Assembly: GCA_009763385.1 (NCBI GenBank)
Contig: CM019823.1
Coordinates: forward strand, 96,607,104-96,671,103
Length of the DNA stretch: 64,000 bases
Origin: Coix lacryma-jobi var. lacryma-jobi
Taxonomy: Eukaryota > Streptophyta > Magnoliopsida > Poales > Poaceae
Direction: 5' to 3'
In this document: positions 20,319 to 31,412 of the stretch, piece after piece
Position numbering within the stretch: the first letter of the stretch is position 1
How the letters are laid out: every line of letters begins with the position of its first letter
Translations under genes and position numbers: made by a program
Notes under the pieces: generated by a model
What the model saw: only the letters and a program-made list of their open reading frames with translations
What the model was told of the DNA's origin: nothing
Databases searched by the model: none

Positions 20319-22406
20319 TCACTTTGCCCTTCTGTGGCAACTCCTCATGGATAGGTGGCATTGTATCCAGCTTGTTTTTAGGTGGTTGGGTTTGGGATGC
20401 CACACTTGGTTCTTGGGTGGAGCTCTCGGAGGTTCCTCAAACACCCCATCCTTGGTGATAGGCTTGACCGGCTCTTTGGATGGAAGCTTGGTCAGTTTGG
20501 GAGTAGTGGTGGAGTTGGGCTTCTCACTAGGATTCAGACCACTCGACTCTCCAATCTTCCCAAAAGCAGAAAGATCAACACCCTGAGCAAGACCTACACC
20601 ATAACCTCCAGCAGCTCGCTTAAATTGGGAGATCATCATCCCGAGCTGCGGCTCACTACAAGAGACCCATGACAAGATGGTCCGAAGGTATGTGTTTTCC
20701 TCCTCGGTTTGCATCTTGTCATGCTTGACATTCGCAATCTCCATCTCCAAACCCTCACACAAAGCGCACCTGGCCACACTAGTGCTACCTGAGTTGGCCT
20801 CCTCAAGAGACACAATCTTGGCATTCTTCTCTGCCAACTCAGATTTCAAGACAGGACAAGTCTTGCACGCACCTAACAGAGAAGGTCTAGCCTTCAGCTC
20901 ATCCACCTCTCCTACCAACGCAGCATACTTACCTCTCAAAGTGAGAAGGTCAGTCATGTGCGTGGTGCACATCTCACACTCAACCTCTTCCGACACGACC
21001 ACGGTGGACTTGGCAAACTCAAGCTCTCTCACCGTGTCCTCCCACTTCTGCCTAAACTCCTTGCGCTCTCTAGCGGCACGCCTAAGCAACTTGTCCTGAC
21101 TAAGGAGCGCGGCAGTAAGCTTCTCAACCTCAGCAGAAAGCTCGTCGTGGGTGAGGGATACCTGGGAGGTGTCGTCGTCGTCGTCGTCCCGAGGGGTGTG
21201 CTCCAGCTTGCCGTCGACCTCATCACCAAGCGCCATGGTGCAAAAGCCGTCGTCGTCGGCGGCGAAGAAGCAGAGACCGTTCAGCTTGTCCTCGATCCTC
21301 TTCTTCTTCTCGGACTCGTCATCGCTTGAGCAAGCGGAGTCGTCATCCGAGCCGTCGACGTCGCTGAGCGTGGCGAAGAACGCACGCTGCTCAGCTTGGG
21401 CCTTCTCCAAGTACTTCTTCTTGATGTACTCCTTGTCGAAGCCGCCCCTCCGCTTGTGCCTCGCGGGGACATACTTCTCCTTGCGCTTGCCGGAGTCGTA
21501 CTTGTGCCCATGATCGCCCTTCCCAGATGAATGCTTCTTCTTGGGGCAGTTGGCGATGAAGTGTTCGGGGTCGCCACACTCATAGCATCCTGAGCGTCCT
21601 CCTCCGCGGCGACGGTTCATGCGGTTGTTGTGGAACCGCGAGAACCGGTTGGCGAGCATTGCCAACTCGTCATCCCCCAACGATTCAAGCTGGTCCTCTG
21701 TGACAGAAAAGAGTGAAGAAAGAGCAAAGCCAGCAGAGGGGTTAGCGGAAGAGCCAGAAACCAAAGCCATAGTCGGGCCAGAAGGATTCGCATAAGAAGC
21801 CCTCGACATGGCGTCAATCTCACTGGACTTGAGCTTACTAAAGAGCTCATCGCATGTGAGGGTCTCATAGTTAGGCGATTCGATGATCGCCTGAACCTTG
21901 GAATCCCACACAGATCGATCAAGAGTGTGCAAAAGCTTCAAAGCACGCTCATGATCGTCAAAAGGCAACTGCTCCTTGTTAGCCCTCATCCTGTTGACAA
22001 TCACCTGAAAGCGAGCGAATAAACTTTCTATGCTCTCGCCAGGCTGATGTCGAAAGTTCTCATACTCACGCTTGAACGACTCGTAGAGTCGGGTTTTGAC
22101 TTGAGAGGTGCCCTCATGGAAACGCATGAGGGTGTCCCAGATCTCCCGAGCCGTAGCGAGGTGAGAAACACGATCAAACTCACCCATGCTCAAACAAGAA
22201 AAGAGAGCATTACGGGCTCGGCTATTGGCATCGTGCTCATCGATCTGTTGCTGAGTAACACGAGCAGCTAAGACCACGTAATCAGCAGAGTTGCAAATAT
22301 CCCAAATAGAAGCACCCAAACTCTGCAGATAGGCCGACATGCGTATCTTCCAATACGCATAGTTCGTCCCATCAAAGAACGGCGGTTTGCCCACGCCGCG
22401 ATCCAT
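20319..22406 (-). CDS. gag: Gag of Sirevirus A
   Basis: 695 codons from MDRGVGKPPFFDGTNYAYWK, a typical copia gag opening just inside the primer site. Residues about 5-240 form the capsid-like domain (FDGTNYAYWKIRM, FARFQVIVNRMRAN). The zinc knuckle CYECGDPEHFIANC starts at residue 274 and would bind genomic RNA. An acidic, Lys-rich stretch follows. Residues about 430-600 have heptad-rich sequence (VEKLTAALLSQDKLLRRAA) that probably forms a coiled coil, as in other Sireviruses. The last 20 or so residues are out of frame, because the original frame resumes after a shift at about 20340. The product forms the virus-like particle shell. This is the longest intact frame of A. Confidence 0.93.
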   Translation of the reverse strand: MDRGVGKPPFFDGTNYAYWKIRMSAYLQSLGASIWDICNSADYVVLAARVTQQQIDEHDANSRARNALFSCLSMGEFDRVSHLATAREIWDTLMRFHEGTSQVKTRLYESFKREYENFRHQPGESIESLFARFQVIVNRMRANKEQLPFDDHERALKLLHTLDRSVWDSKVQAIIESPNYETLTCDELFSKLKSSEIDAMSRASYANPSGPTMALVSGSSANPSAGFALSSLFSVTEDQLESLGDDELAMLANRFSRFHNNRMNRRRGGGRSGCYECGDPEHFIANCPKKKHSSGKGDHGHKYDSGKRKEKYVPARHKRRGGFDKEYIKKKYLEKAQAEQRAFFATLSDVDGSDDDSACSSDDESEKKKRIEDKLNGLCFFAADDDGFCTMALGDEVDGKLEHTPRDDDDDDTSQVSLTHDELSAEVEKLTAALLSQDKLLRRAARERKEFRQKWEDTVRELEFAKSTVVVSEEVECEMCTTHMTDLLTLRGKYAALVGEVDELKARPSLLGACKTCPVLKSELAEKNAKIVSLEEANSGSTSVARCALCEGLEMEIANVKHDKMQTEEENTYLRTILSWVSCSEPQLGMMISQFKRAAGGYGVGLAQGVDLSAFGKIGESSGLNPSEKPNSTTTPKLTKLPSKEPVKPITKDGVFEEPPRAPPKNQVWHPKPNHLKTSWIQCHLSMRSCHRRAK

Positions 22407-22455
22407 GTCGCCTTCTGTGGATCTGGAACCGGCTAAGGTGGAAGATCCTTAACCC

Positions 22456-22467
22456 GCTCCGATACCA
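22456..22467 (-). other. Primer binding site of element A
   Basis: TGGTATCGGAGC on the minus strand lies two bases inside the 5' LTR and is complementary to the 3' end of initiator tRNA-Met. Element B has the same site and spacing. Confidence 0.93.
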
Positions 22468-22469
22468 AT

Positions 22470-24439
22470 TGAAGGACCGAGAAGCACTCAGAAAGCGACC
22501 AGAGGGGGGTGAATGGGAGCTTCAAATTTTCTTACGGAAACTAGTAGCCACTGTCCCAAGAATAAACCCCAGAAGCAAACCCTAGAGCTTGCAAATGTCC
22601 ACGACCCTAGATGTAGGGTGGATGCTTCCAAGAAGCACAGCGGGACACTAGACAACTCTAGAAAGCCAACGCAAAAGACAGAAATCAATTCCGTCAACGA
22701 ACGAGCGAACCGCGACAAAACCGTGTGAAAACAGTAGCATCGGATGCTGCCTGCGTCCGATGCCAGACCACCGGACGCGTCCGATGCGAAAACTGCCTCT
22801 CGGGAACCTTACTGTTCCACCATCGGACGCTGTGAACAGTGAACAACCAGCGTCCGATGCTTTGGCTCCGGCGCGTCCGATGGCCAACGGACGCGTCCGA
22901 TGCCTAGCGTCCGATGCCACTACAAACGCTCAGAAAGTGACACGCGTCACCGGAGCGTCCGACGCTTAGAACCCTAGCGTCCGATGCCCGTGTCAGCGTC
23001 CGATGCCCCGAAAACTGTGCTGTTCTTTGATGATTCAACCCGATTTCCTCCGAATCAAAACTCTAGGCCTGGGATTCGATCTGAGGGGCAAGGATGTTAG
23101 TGAGCTATCTCTAAGAGATCATGGCTCGAACCTAACTCCAAATCGGTGAATCAAGAAATTTCGGGACAAGGAAGCAAAAACACGATCCAAAACAAAAGTC
23201 GATCGATCTCCTAGACCGTGAGGTTAGAGGTTAATTCCTTCGGTGGAAAGAAGTGCCTCATGATCTAGAACAACTTGGTTCAAACGGTTTTGCAAAAGAT
23301 GAACCAACCAAAGAGATCAAGCGACGGGAAGAACGTGGAGAAAAAGGATTCCGCGAAGAACACCAATGAAACGCGAATCACAAACACGATCTTGCAGCCG
23401 AAGCGCAAACACACGCTACGACAAGGAGGTTACGGCCTCCTTTCCTCAAAATCACCAGTACACAGAGTCAAGTCTCTCTGCGGATCTCAGCAGGCTACAG
23501 CAGGGGATGGGAGAGCAAGAAACCCTAAGTGTGAAAGAGCAAATGACTGAGATAGGGAGGAGGGTGTCTCCCCTGACTACTTATCCTATTCTAGACTAAG
23601 TCTATTTCCTACTCTACCCCTCTCTATTCTAATTACAGAGCGAACCAGCTAAACCCTAAGGTTATTCTGGACCAACTCAAGTGGTAGGTAGATCCGACGG
23701 CCACGCCCGCACAAGTCGTCCGCGTTGCCTCCACGCAACCTTCCGATTGCCGCCACGTGCCGCCCTCGCTCTGCACCCCCGGTTTTGTGGCCCAAACCGG
23801 GAAACCAGCCTTTTCCAGCTATCCCCCGGTTTTGAGGCCCAAACCGGGAAACCAGCCCACCAGCGTCTGAGTTTTGAGGCCAAACTCAGCAAACCATCCG
23901 CGCCCAGGTTTTGAGGCCCAAACCTGGAAACCGTCCTTAGCCCGAGTTTGTGGCCAAACTCGGAAACCCTCAGCACCCAGGTTTTGAGGCCCAAACCTGG
24001 AAACCGTCCACCGGTGGTTTTTCGCTGGCTCAGCCACCAAACCGACGCTATAGAGGGATGCACCGCCCGTGCACCCCGTCCACCGACACGTGTCCCCAGG
24101 TCCTCGACCCGAGCAACACCGTGCCCCGCAAGTCTCGCTCGTCGCTGTCCCAAGCAGCCAGCCACCACAGCTGATCCTCAGGCACTCCGGTCCCTCAGTC
24201 CAAGCCTCACGTCCGCCCTTCACTGCTCGATCCATCGGCATGGCACGTCCGCCGCACGGCACGCCCATCCTTCATCGCACCCAGTCCATCGGCACGGCAC
24301 GTCTCAGCTTGACCTACACCTTGCCCTCGATCACTGTCTCCGTGCTCGACACCTGCACAACACAAGCCAAAGAACATGCGATCAAACCGTTGACAATCAC
24401 TCATCACTCAGAGACTCGGCATACACCCATGTATCCGCA
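22470..24439 (-). repeat. 5' LTR of element A
   Basis: 1970 bp, TG...CA, near-identical to 12982-14956. A possible TATA (GGATAAGTAG, 23577-23586) lies between the hairpin array and the palindromes, read on the minus strand. Confidence 0.95.
23776..24000 (-). repeat. Hairpin array, 5' LTR of A (6 units)
   Basis: Same six units and order as 14294-14516. The two copies differ by a few 1-bp changes, mostly in spacers and loops. Confidence 0.9.
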
Positions 24440-24775
24440 GGAAGTGAGGCTTGGACTGACGGACTAGAGGGCCAGAGGACCAGCTGTGGTAGCTGGCACG
24501 TGGCATCGGCGAGCGAGAGCACATGGAGATGTGCGATGCATCGGCCGAGTCGGGAGGAAGACGATGGTGTCGTGGCACTTGGCGGGAGGTCGGACACAGG
24601 CTTGCGTCCGGCGCAAGTGCCGTCGGCCGAGTCAAGAAGGAAGGCGAAGGCGTTGTGCCCTGCGTGGAGGCTGGACATGCATCGGCATCGGTGCCGGTGG
24701 TCGGGGTGTGCGAACCACATCCCGTCTATGGTGCGGGTTTGGTAGTTGAGCCTAAAAAAGCTACCGTCGACGGTT

Positions 24776-24982
24776 TCCGAGTTTGGGCCTCAAAACTCGG
24801 TGGTGCCGGTTTCTGAGTTTGGGCCTCAAAACTCGGGGTGGACGGTTTCTAGGTTTGGGCCTTAAAACCTGGGCTCGCGGGTTTTCGAGTTTGGGCCTCA
24901 AAAATCGGGGCGGACGGTTTTCTAGGTTTGGGCCTCCAAAACTGGGCTGGCAGGTTTCCGGTTTGGGCCTCAAAACCGGGGG
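24776..24982 (+). repeat. Hairpin array of LTR G (6 units)
   Basis: Six units with loop TGGGCCTCA or TGGGCCTTA. Stem types are CCGAG, CTGAG, CTAGG, CGAG, CTAGG, CCGG. Stems are less perfect than in A, K and D (for example CGAG facing ATCG), fitting an older LTR. Confidence 0.85.
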
Positions 24983-25232
24983 AAGGTCCAAAAGGACGGT
25001 CGACGTGTGGCGGCACCGAGAGGCTTGCGTTGCGGCGAAGCTATCGGTGAGAAGGCGCGGCGGTCGACGGTGACGGCACGTGGTGGCTTCTGGAGCTTGC
25101 GTCAAGGCGAAGCGAAGGATGAGAAGGCGCGTGGCCGTCGGATGAAAACTGCTAGGGTTGGTCAGTTGTACCTCTGGGGGTATTTGGGTTGAGTACTTCA
25201 TGAGAGGGTGTTCTGGTCTTCGGACGTGCGCC

Positions 25233-25240
25233 TATATATA
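25233..25240 (+). promoter_or_regulatory. TATA box of LTR G
   Basis: TATATATA in CGCCTATATATATGAAGG lies between the hairpin array and the palindromes, the same layout as K. Confidence 0.6.
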
Positions 25241-25856
25241 TGAAGGGGGCTGGTTAGGTCAGCCTATCCTTGGAGGTGTCACTCTCATTTTGTTTAGGTG
25301 AGAGGAGGCTAGGGTGAGAGGAGAGACCGGCTCTTGTTCTTGAGCTTTTCGCCATCCGTGTTTTGTATTGCGAGGAGTGGCTTGTAACCCGACACCGAGT
25401 GATAATACAATCATCATCTTCCCAAATCCAAGGATCAAATCGTCCCTCTCGTTGGCTGCGATTTTGGATCGAATTCGCGTTATTGTTCTTCGCGTTTTGG
25501 TTTTTCCCCTCCCGGAGATTTGTCTCGTTCTCCCTCTCCGAGCCACCATTTGTGATTCTGTTTGAATCAATTTGTTCTATGTCGTGAGCTCCTTCTTTCC
25601 ACCGAAGGATTTCCTCTTTAACCTCACGAGCACATAGATCGGGTCGAAATCGCGTTCATTCTTCGTTCTTTCCCCTTTTCTAGTGTTCTTCAGATTTCTC
25701 ATGGATTAGTTGGTTTGGAGAGATGATATCCTAGGATTAGCTTCTCAACACGTATAAGAACACTTGGGAGTAGTTTGGTTGCAGCCCCATTCGATTTGGT
25801 GAAGATCCAATCGATTTTGGTTTTGTCCCGAGCTATTTTTGGGCTTTCTGGATAGT

Positions 25857-26022
25857 GGCGGACTGTCCGGGAACTTATCCCGGACTGTCCGGGGGTCGGG
25901 GCTGTTCACGGGCAGCGAGGTCGCTGTTTTCATTTTTGAACGGCGGACTGTCCTGGACTCATTCCCAGACTGTCCGGGGTTCAATAGCGAACAGTCCGCG
26001 GTTCACTAGCGGACAGTCCGCG
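25857..26022. repeat. Palindrome cluster GCGGACTGTCCGG in LTR G
   Basis: Five copies or variants of CGGACTGTCCG / CGGACAGTCCG occur downstream of the TATA box. Confidence 0.85.
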
Positions 26023-26645
26023 ACTGCACAGTTTTGCTGATTTCGTCCGTATCTTTTGCATACGAGCTCCGATTTGTGATCCGTTTGTTGCATTGGTTTC
26101 CTAACTTCTTAAGGATCATTCCAAAGTACTTTTTGCACCATTGGTCAAAGTATTTTTGTCAGACACTTCCTTCTTCTCCCTAGGAGTTCAGTGTTCCGCT
26201 TTCGGAGTTTCGTTTGTTCTAGCGGCGTATCTTTTGCGTTCGAACTCCGATTTGAGATCCGTCTGCTGCATTAGTTTCCTAACTTCATAAAGATCTTTCC
26301 AAGGTGATTTTTCCACTAGTGGCCTAAGTAGTTTTGGTCGAACACTTTTCTCTTCTCCATAGGAGTGGGGTGTTCCGTTAACGGAAGTTTGATTGTTCTA
26401 GGAGCTTGCTTGTGCAGTTTTGCCCCGTTGCTTTGGTGCTTTGTTTTGGGGGTTCTTTGGTAGTTCCGCTGTACCTCTAGGACACCTCCTAGGGTATCCA
26501 CCTATTCTTAGGTCGTGAACTCACCGGTTGTTTGAGTCTTCGCTTTTGGGGTGATTTTCTAGGACAAGGGCCATCATTTCTCGAGAAGAAATTTGAGGCT
26601 CCCATTCACCCTCCCCCCCCCTCTGGTCGCCAATTCGGTCCTTCA

Positions 26646-26871
26646 GCTCCAAAGTAAGTAAAGTGTAGTGAGCCTTTAATTAGATAGACCAACTTAGAAA
26701 ACCCTTATATCCCTCTCTAACCGCATTACCATTTTTCTTTGACGTTCTTAATTCTTCTAGTACACTTCACGTTCCTCGTGGAAATCGATACCCTAGAATA
26801 CTCTCGGGTGAAAGCTACTTTGGTATCCGTGCGCTTGCGGATTTTTCTGTGTGCGTTTAAAATACCCAACA
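26646..26871 (+). mobile_element. Athila-type LTR fragment, inverted relative to element H
   Basis: This is the reverse complement of about 32151-32375, the inner end of H's 5' LTR (shared blocks ATCGATTTCCA, GCTTTCACCCGAGAGTATTC and GTTAGAGAGGGATAT). It ends AATACCCAACA. The left part is cut off where LTR G begins. It belongs to a second copy of the family in the opposite direction, or H was partly inverted. Confidence 0.75.
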
Positions 26872-27345
26872 GATACCTGAGACTAGCTTGGGTGAAATGC
26901 TTCTACAATGGGTGTATTTATCTGTGCACTTGCGGGTAAATATTTATCTTTAGATCCGGTGCTTTGATATAATCACATTGCTAGCTTCATGTTGGGGATG
27001 ACAACTTGACCTTAAGTGAAGTTAGTAGTGTCCCGTACACTCCTTAGTGCCTTCACTAGGTTATTGTTTATGAGTTTCATTCTTAGGGTGATTCCATTAA
27101 GGAGTGTCAACATTTATGTTTTAAAGGCTAGGTACTTGGAAGAAATTGGATAGAGCAACTATTCATCATTTTCATAAAGATTTGACCAGGTTCTTTTTAT
27201 TCTTAAGCAATAATAATTATCTAGACAATAATATTAGCTAAGACACAAATGATTAAAGGAGTGAGTCTTCATGTACTCACATTTTTTATTTATTTGTAAA
27301 GAAAACTTTAAAGGATAAAGATACTTACCTGGATACACAGGGGTG
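26872..27345. other. AT-rich stretch with no recognised gene
   Basis: About 470 bp between the inverted LTR fragment and the purine-rich tract of H. I see no coding sequence. It may be the 3' tail of the Athila-type element or unrelated flank. Confidence 0.5.
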
Positions 27346-27813
27346 GCCTCCCCCAAGCTAGATGTTGACGTAGTCATTCAATCTTGTAGTGTAGTAGACT
27401 GGCAGTGGAGGTGTACTTCCTCTATTGGAGCATTGATTGATGATGATGACGGATGAGACAGTGCTCCAACAGGGGTAGAGCATCCACTTGCTTGTCAACT
27501 CTCCTTAATGATCCTGCATAGCTCAAATAGACAACAAAACTCATGGAACTGAATAAATGTTAGGCATATGAGTTTTCATTGTCTAGAGCCTGGTGATAGA
27601 TTGATTTTTAGATAGGATCTTTAAACTGTAAAAATTCAATCACATCAATTTCTTCTTATAATTTTCAGGTTCTAGAAAAACTTTCAAACATTGACCATTT
27701 ACTTTCAATGTGTTACCTCATCGTCTTGGATTGTGATGGCGCCATGTGATGAGGTTCCACTACTTGAATGGTCCTTCCCATTTACTCCGAAGTTTTCCAT
27801 GACCAAAAAAGCT

Positions 27814-28878
27814 TCACTCTTGAGTTGAACAGAAGTACTTTTCACCAGGCTTGAACTCCTTGTGCTTGATTCTCTTATCATGCCACCTTTTTGTTCTTTC
27901 TTTGTATATCTTAGAGCTATGGTAGGCCTTCTCTCTCCATTCTTCTAGCTCTGATATTTGCATCTGATGATTCTTGCCAGCTAGGTGGAGATCCATGTTC
28001 CATTTCTTGATTGCCCAGTGAGCTCTGAATTCTAATTCAACAGGTAGGTGACATGTTTTCCCATACACAAGCTGATAAGGTGACATTCCTATGGGTGTTT
28101 TGTATGCTGTTCGATATGCCCACAGTGCATCGTGAAGCTTGTACTTCCATTTCTTCCCCATTTCATTCACAGTCTTTTGTAGAATGTTCTTGATTTGCTT
28201 ATTTGATGTTTCAACGTGACCGCTTGTCTGTGGATGGTATGTAGTTGCAATGTTGTGTTTGACTCCATATTCTTCTAGGAACTTTCTGAAGGTTTTGTCA
28301 ATGAAGTGTGATCCTCCATCACTTATGACCAGTCGAGGTGTTCCAAATCTTGGGAATATCACTTCATGGAACATTTTTTTAGCATGCTTGGAATTTGCAG
28401 CTCGACATGGTAATGCTTCTACCCATTGAGACACGTAGTCCACAGCCACCAGTATGTATTCAGTATCTCCAGACTTAGGGAATGGTCCCATGTAGTCAAA
28501 TCCCCAGACATCAAACAGTTCCACTTGGAGGTTGTTCTAGAGTGGCATCACATCTCGAGCATTAATGTTTCCATGCTTTTGGCATCTGGCACATCTTCTG
28601 ACAAACTACTTTGTATCTTGATACATCGTTGGCCAAAAGAATCCACTCTGCCAAATCTTATCATGTGTACGGTATGTTCCATAATGTCCTCCATAGGGTG
28701 ATGCACGACATCTGTCTATGATCTTTGTGGCTTCTTCCATTGGGACACATCTCGTTAGCAATCCATTAGAGCAGACTCGATAAAGGTATGGATCATCCCA
28801 TAAGTGGCAGTGGGCATCGTATTTTAGCTTTCTCTTGTTTCCTCCTGGTGGAACATAACCTGCAACCATAAAATTCAC
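27814..28878 (-). pseudogene. Integrase of element H
   Basis: The zinc-binding part (28606-28878) includes WDDPYLYRVCSNGLLTRCVP and YGGHYGTYRTHDKIWQSGFF. The core (27814-28524) has FDVWGFDYMGPFP with the first aspartate, PRLVISDGGSHF with the second, and YHPQTSGHVETSNKQIKNIL with the glutamate. A GMSPYQLVYGKTCHLPVELE block follows. All three catalytic residues are present, but a break near 28525-28605 separates the domains. Its partner domains lie to the right on the same strand. Confidence 0.92.
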
Positions 28879-28939
28879 AATATCCGCATACCAGGGGTCC
28901 GAGTGTGTTACCGCGAGGAGTGTGTCGTCCCTAGATAGT

Positions 28940-29340
28940 AATTAATGGGTAATTCATGTTTCCTTATATTGCACCTAGACAAGTGATCAGCTACCGAGTT
29001 CTCTACTCCTTTCTTATCTCTTATTTCTATGTCAAATTCTTAGAGTAGGAGAATCCATCGGATTAATCGAGGCTTAGCATCTTTCTTAGTGAGGAGGTAT
29101 TAAGAGCAACATGATCTGTGTAAATGGTTACTTTTGCTCCTACTAAGTAAGACCTAAACTTGTCTATTGCAAAGACAACAGCTAGCAACTCTTTTCAGTG
29201 GTAGCATAATTGAGTTGTGGCCCAGACAAAGTTTTACTAGCATAGGATATAGCATAGTGCTTTTTATCTTTAGTTTGGCCAAGAACAGCTCCTACAGCAA
29301 AGTCGCTGGCATCACACATGATCTCAAAGGGTAGCTTCCA
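28940..29340 (-). pseudogene. RNase H of element H
   Basis: Translating the minus strand across small frame changes gives IMCDASDFAVGAVLGQ, SYASKTLSGPQLNYATTEKE, TIYTDHVALKYLL and KPRLIRWILLL. These are the gypsy RNase H motifs in order. Several stops. Confidence 0.88.
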
Positions 29341-29341
29341 A

Positions 29342-30220
29342 TCAGGTGGCTGGATGATTGGTGCTAAAATAAGTGCCTTTTAAAGATTGAAAAGATTCAT
29401 GACACTCATTATTAAAGATGAATGGCGTATCTTTAGCTAAGAGGCTTGTTAGGGGTCTAGCAATTTGAGAAAAGTTTTTAATGAAACGCCTATAGAACCC
29501 TGCATGGCCTAAAAAGCTACGAACACCTTTCACATTTGGGGAGGTGGAAGTTGTTCTATGACTTCAATTTTTGCTTTATCCATTCTATCCCACTCTCAGA
29601 GATCTTGTGTCCTAGCACTATTCCTTCCTGAACCATAATTGACATTTCTCCCAGTTTAGGACTATACACCGTTGTAAGACTCTGTCTAAATTCTTAAGAC
29701 AATCATCGAAGGTTTTGCCATAGACGGTGAAGTCGTCCATGAACAGACTCCACAATTTTCTCAATCATGTTAGAGAAAATAGACATCATGCACTGTTGGA
29801 AAGAAGCTGGAGCATTGCACAATCCAACCGACATTCGTCGGTATGCGTAAGTTCCATATGGGCAAGTAAAAGTGGTCTTACTTGGTCATCTGGGTGGATT
29901 GGGATTTGATGATACCCGAAATACCCATCAAGGAAACAAAAGAAAGAGTGGTTTGCAAGCCGTTCCAGCATTTCATCAATGAAGGGTAACGAAAGTGATC
30001 TTTCTTTGTAAGCCTTGTTAAGTTTCCGATAATCAATGCACATACGCCACCCAGTGATAGTTCGTTGAGGGATAAGTTCATTATTTTCATTTCCAACGAC
30101 TGTCATTCCTCCCTTATTCGGCACGACTTGCACTTGGCTAAACCCACTCGTTATGTGGCACATGATAGATAATCCCAGCATGTAAAAGCTCTAAGACCTC
30201 TTTCTTAATAACCTCTCGCA
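29342..30220 (-). pseudogene. Reverse transcriptase of element H
   Basis: Blocks VQVVPNKGGMTVV, TGWRMCIDYRKLNKA, PLPFIDEMLERLA and FLDGYFGYHQIPIHPDDQ lie between 30220 and 29870, and VRSFLGHAGFYRRFIKNFSQ at about 29525-29460. The YxDD-type catalytic region near 29730-29750 reads VFMDDFTVYG in one frame. At least four frameshifts or stops. Confidence 0.9.
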
Positions 30221-30469
30221 TAGCATTATTAAGTCTCTGTTGTGGCTCCCTCGAAGGTGTGCAAATAGGATCAGTGGGGATGCGATGAGTGCAGAGAGCG
30301 GGACTAATGCCTGTGAGGTCTTCAAGTGAGTACCTATATCAGATCTATGTCTTTCTAGAATAGTGACAAGTTTGTTGTGTTTTCATCTTTTGTGAGCTTG
30401 TCACTAATGATCACAGGGGTTTCTCGATTATTATTAAGAAAGACATATTTCAAGCCTGGAGGAAGAGTT

Positions 30470-31071
30470 TTAATTCAATTGAGGGTTGGGATGGCACCTC
30501 CATTGATCTATCATAATTGGGTCTGCTAACTCTTCCTCTTCTAGAATGAAGTGTTCATCATCGAAGAGTGGTTGGGCCATGTCTTCTAAAGATGCCATTA
30601 GGACTTCCTCAATAGGATCTTGTTCGGGCTTGGGTTCTACTATTGCATTGTGCGAGCGTGCAAGTGAGATATCAATAGTAGATTTTCCTAGCTTTAAAGT
30701 CAAGAGGCTTTGATTTGGTCGCTCTTGAAATAGTGTGCCAAAAGGTACACCAATCAAGAGAGACATGTCCGAGATGTCATAGATGCGAAAGTCTAGACGA
30801 TACTCAGATCCTCTTATGCGCATTGGAATAGACCTCATGATCCCATAACTTTCAAGTGTAAACTCCACAAGGACTTCTTAGAAGCCTATGAGATGGGATC
30901 ACAGATTCGTTGGGAGTAATTTTTTAGCCAAAGCTTTGAAATTATGTTCATTCCAACAGTAGGACTATAGTGAGCCTCTATGGTTGTGTTCTTTAGGATG
31001 CATGTTAGAGCTTCTAAGGGGGCAATAATTTGGGCTACCCCAGTGGATAACTCTGTTTTTCTGCCAACCAC
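30470..31071 (-). pseudogene. Protease region of element H
   Basis: A block with EAHYSPTVGMNIISKLW (30886-31071) and a following block with GIMRSIPMRIRGSEYRLDFR and MSLLIGVPFGTLFQERP are typical of Athila-type protease regions. A clear D[ST]G active site was not seen, so the catalytic core is probably mutated or lost. Confidence 0.65.
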
Positions 31072-31412
31072 TCATGGCTCATGATGGTTGAAAGTCCTTT
31101 AATATGTTCTAAAAGGAAGGCATCATTATTCGGGCCATCGTCATCCTCAATGGTGTAGATACACTAGAGGCTTCATTTGGACTGGAAAATTCGCGGTGTT
31201 CCCAAAATCTTCAAAAATACCATCCTTGATTTCAAAAGGAACAAGTGAGGATTAGGTTCAATCATTTTCTAAAGTGTGGTTTATTCCATAATGGGAGGTT
31301 CTATGACAACCAATTCATCGTTAAGATCTAAAGGAATTTTAGATTCAGTTTCGGTGTGTGTAATCTCCTCTAGTTGGTCGGGGCATGGCTCGACTTCTTC
31401 CTCAGGAATTCA

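Larger units (their letters stand above)
12982..24439 (-). mobile_element. Sirevirus A, full-length Ty1/copia element with decayed coding region
   Basis: The LTRs at 12982-14956 and 22470-24439 are nearly identical and run TG...CA. Flanking bases are GGAG on the left and GGAAG on the right, consistent with a 5-bp duplication GGAAG that lost one A. On the minus strand the order is 5' LTR, Met-type primer site, gag with zinc knuckles, protease, integrase, RT, RNase H, polypurine tract and 3' LTR. Integrase before RT marks Ty1/copia. The long gag with coiled-coil region, second zinc knuckle, multiple polypurine-like tracts and LTR palindromes mark the Sirevirus lineage. Frameshifts in pol make this copy non-autonomous. 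Confidence 0.95.
6295..26645 (+). mobile_element. 3' LTR of Sirevirus G, split by nested insertions F and A
   Basis: The LTR starts TGAGAACATA right after the polypurine tract and ends CAATTCGGTCCTTCA at 26645. Its own sequence is 6295-6584, 12949-12981 and 24440-26645, about 2.5 kb. The joins are confirmed by homology to the A LTR: the text around 24190-24260 (reverse strand) runs continuously through both break points. F interrupts at 6584/12949 with CCAT on both sides. A interrupts at 12981/24440 with GGAG/GGAAG. The remaining part carries a hairpin array, a TATA box and a palindrome cluster. The following bases GCTCC (26646-26650) would be the right target duplication. Confidence 0.82.

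Noticed and set aside
20290..21513. Plus-strand open frames of 96-140 codons opposite element A gag
   Set aside because: They are shadows of the intact minus-strand gag frame, which has clear domain motifs.
22456..22467. tRNA gene at the primer sites (also 60356-60367 and 44782-44794)
   Set aside because: Only 12-13 bases match the 3' end of a Met tRNA. There is no cloverleaf around them.
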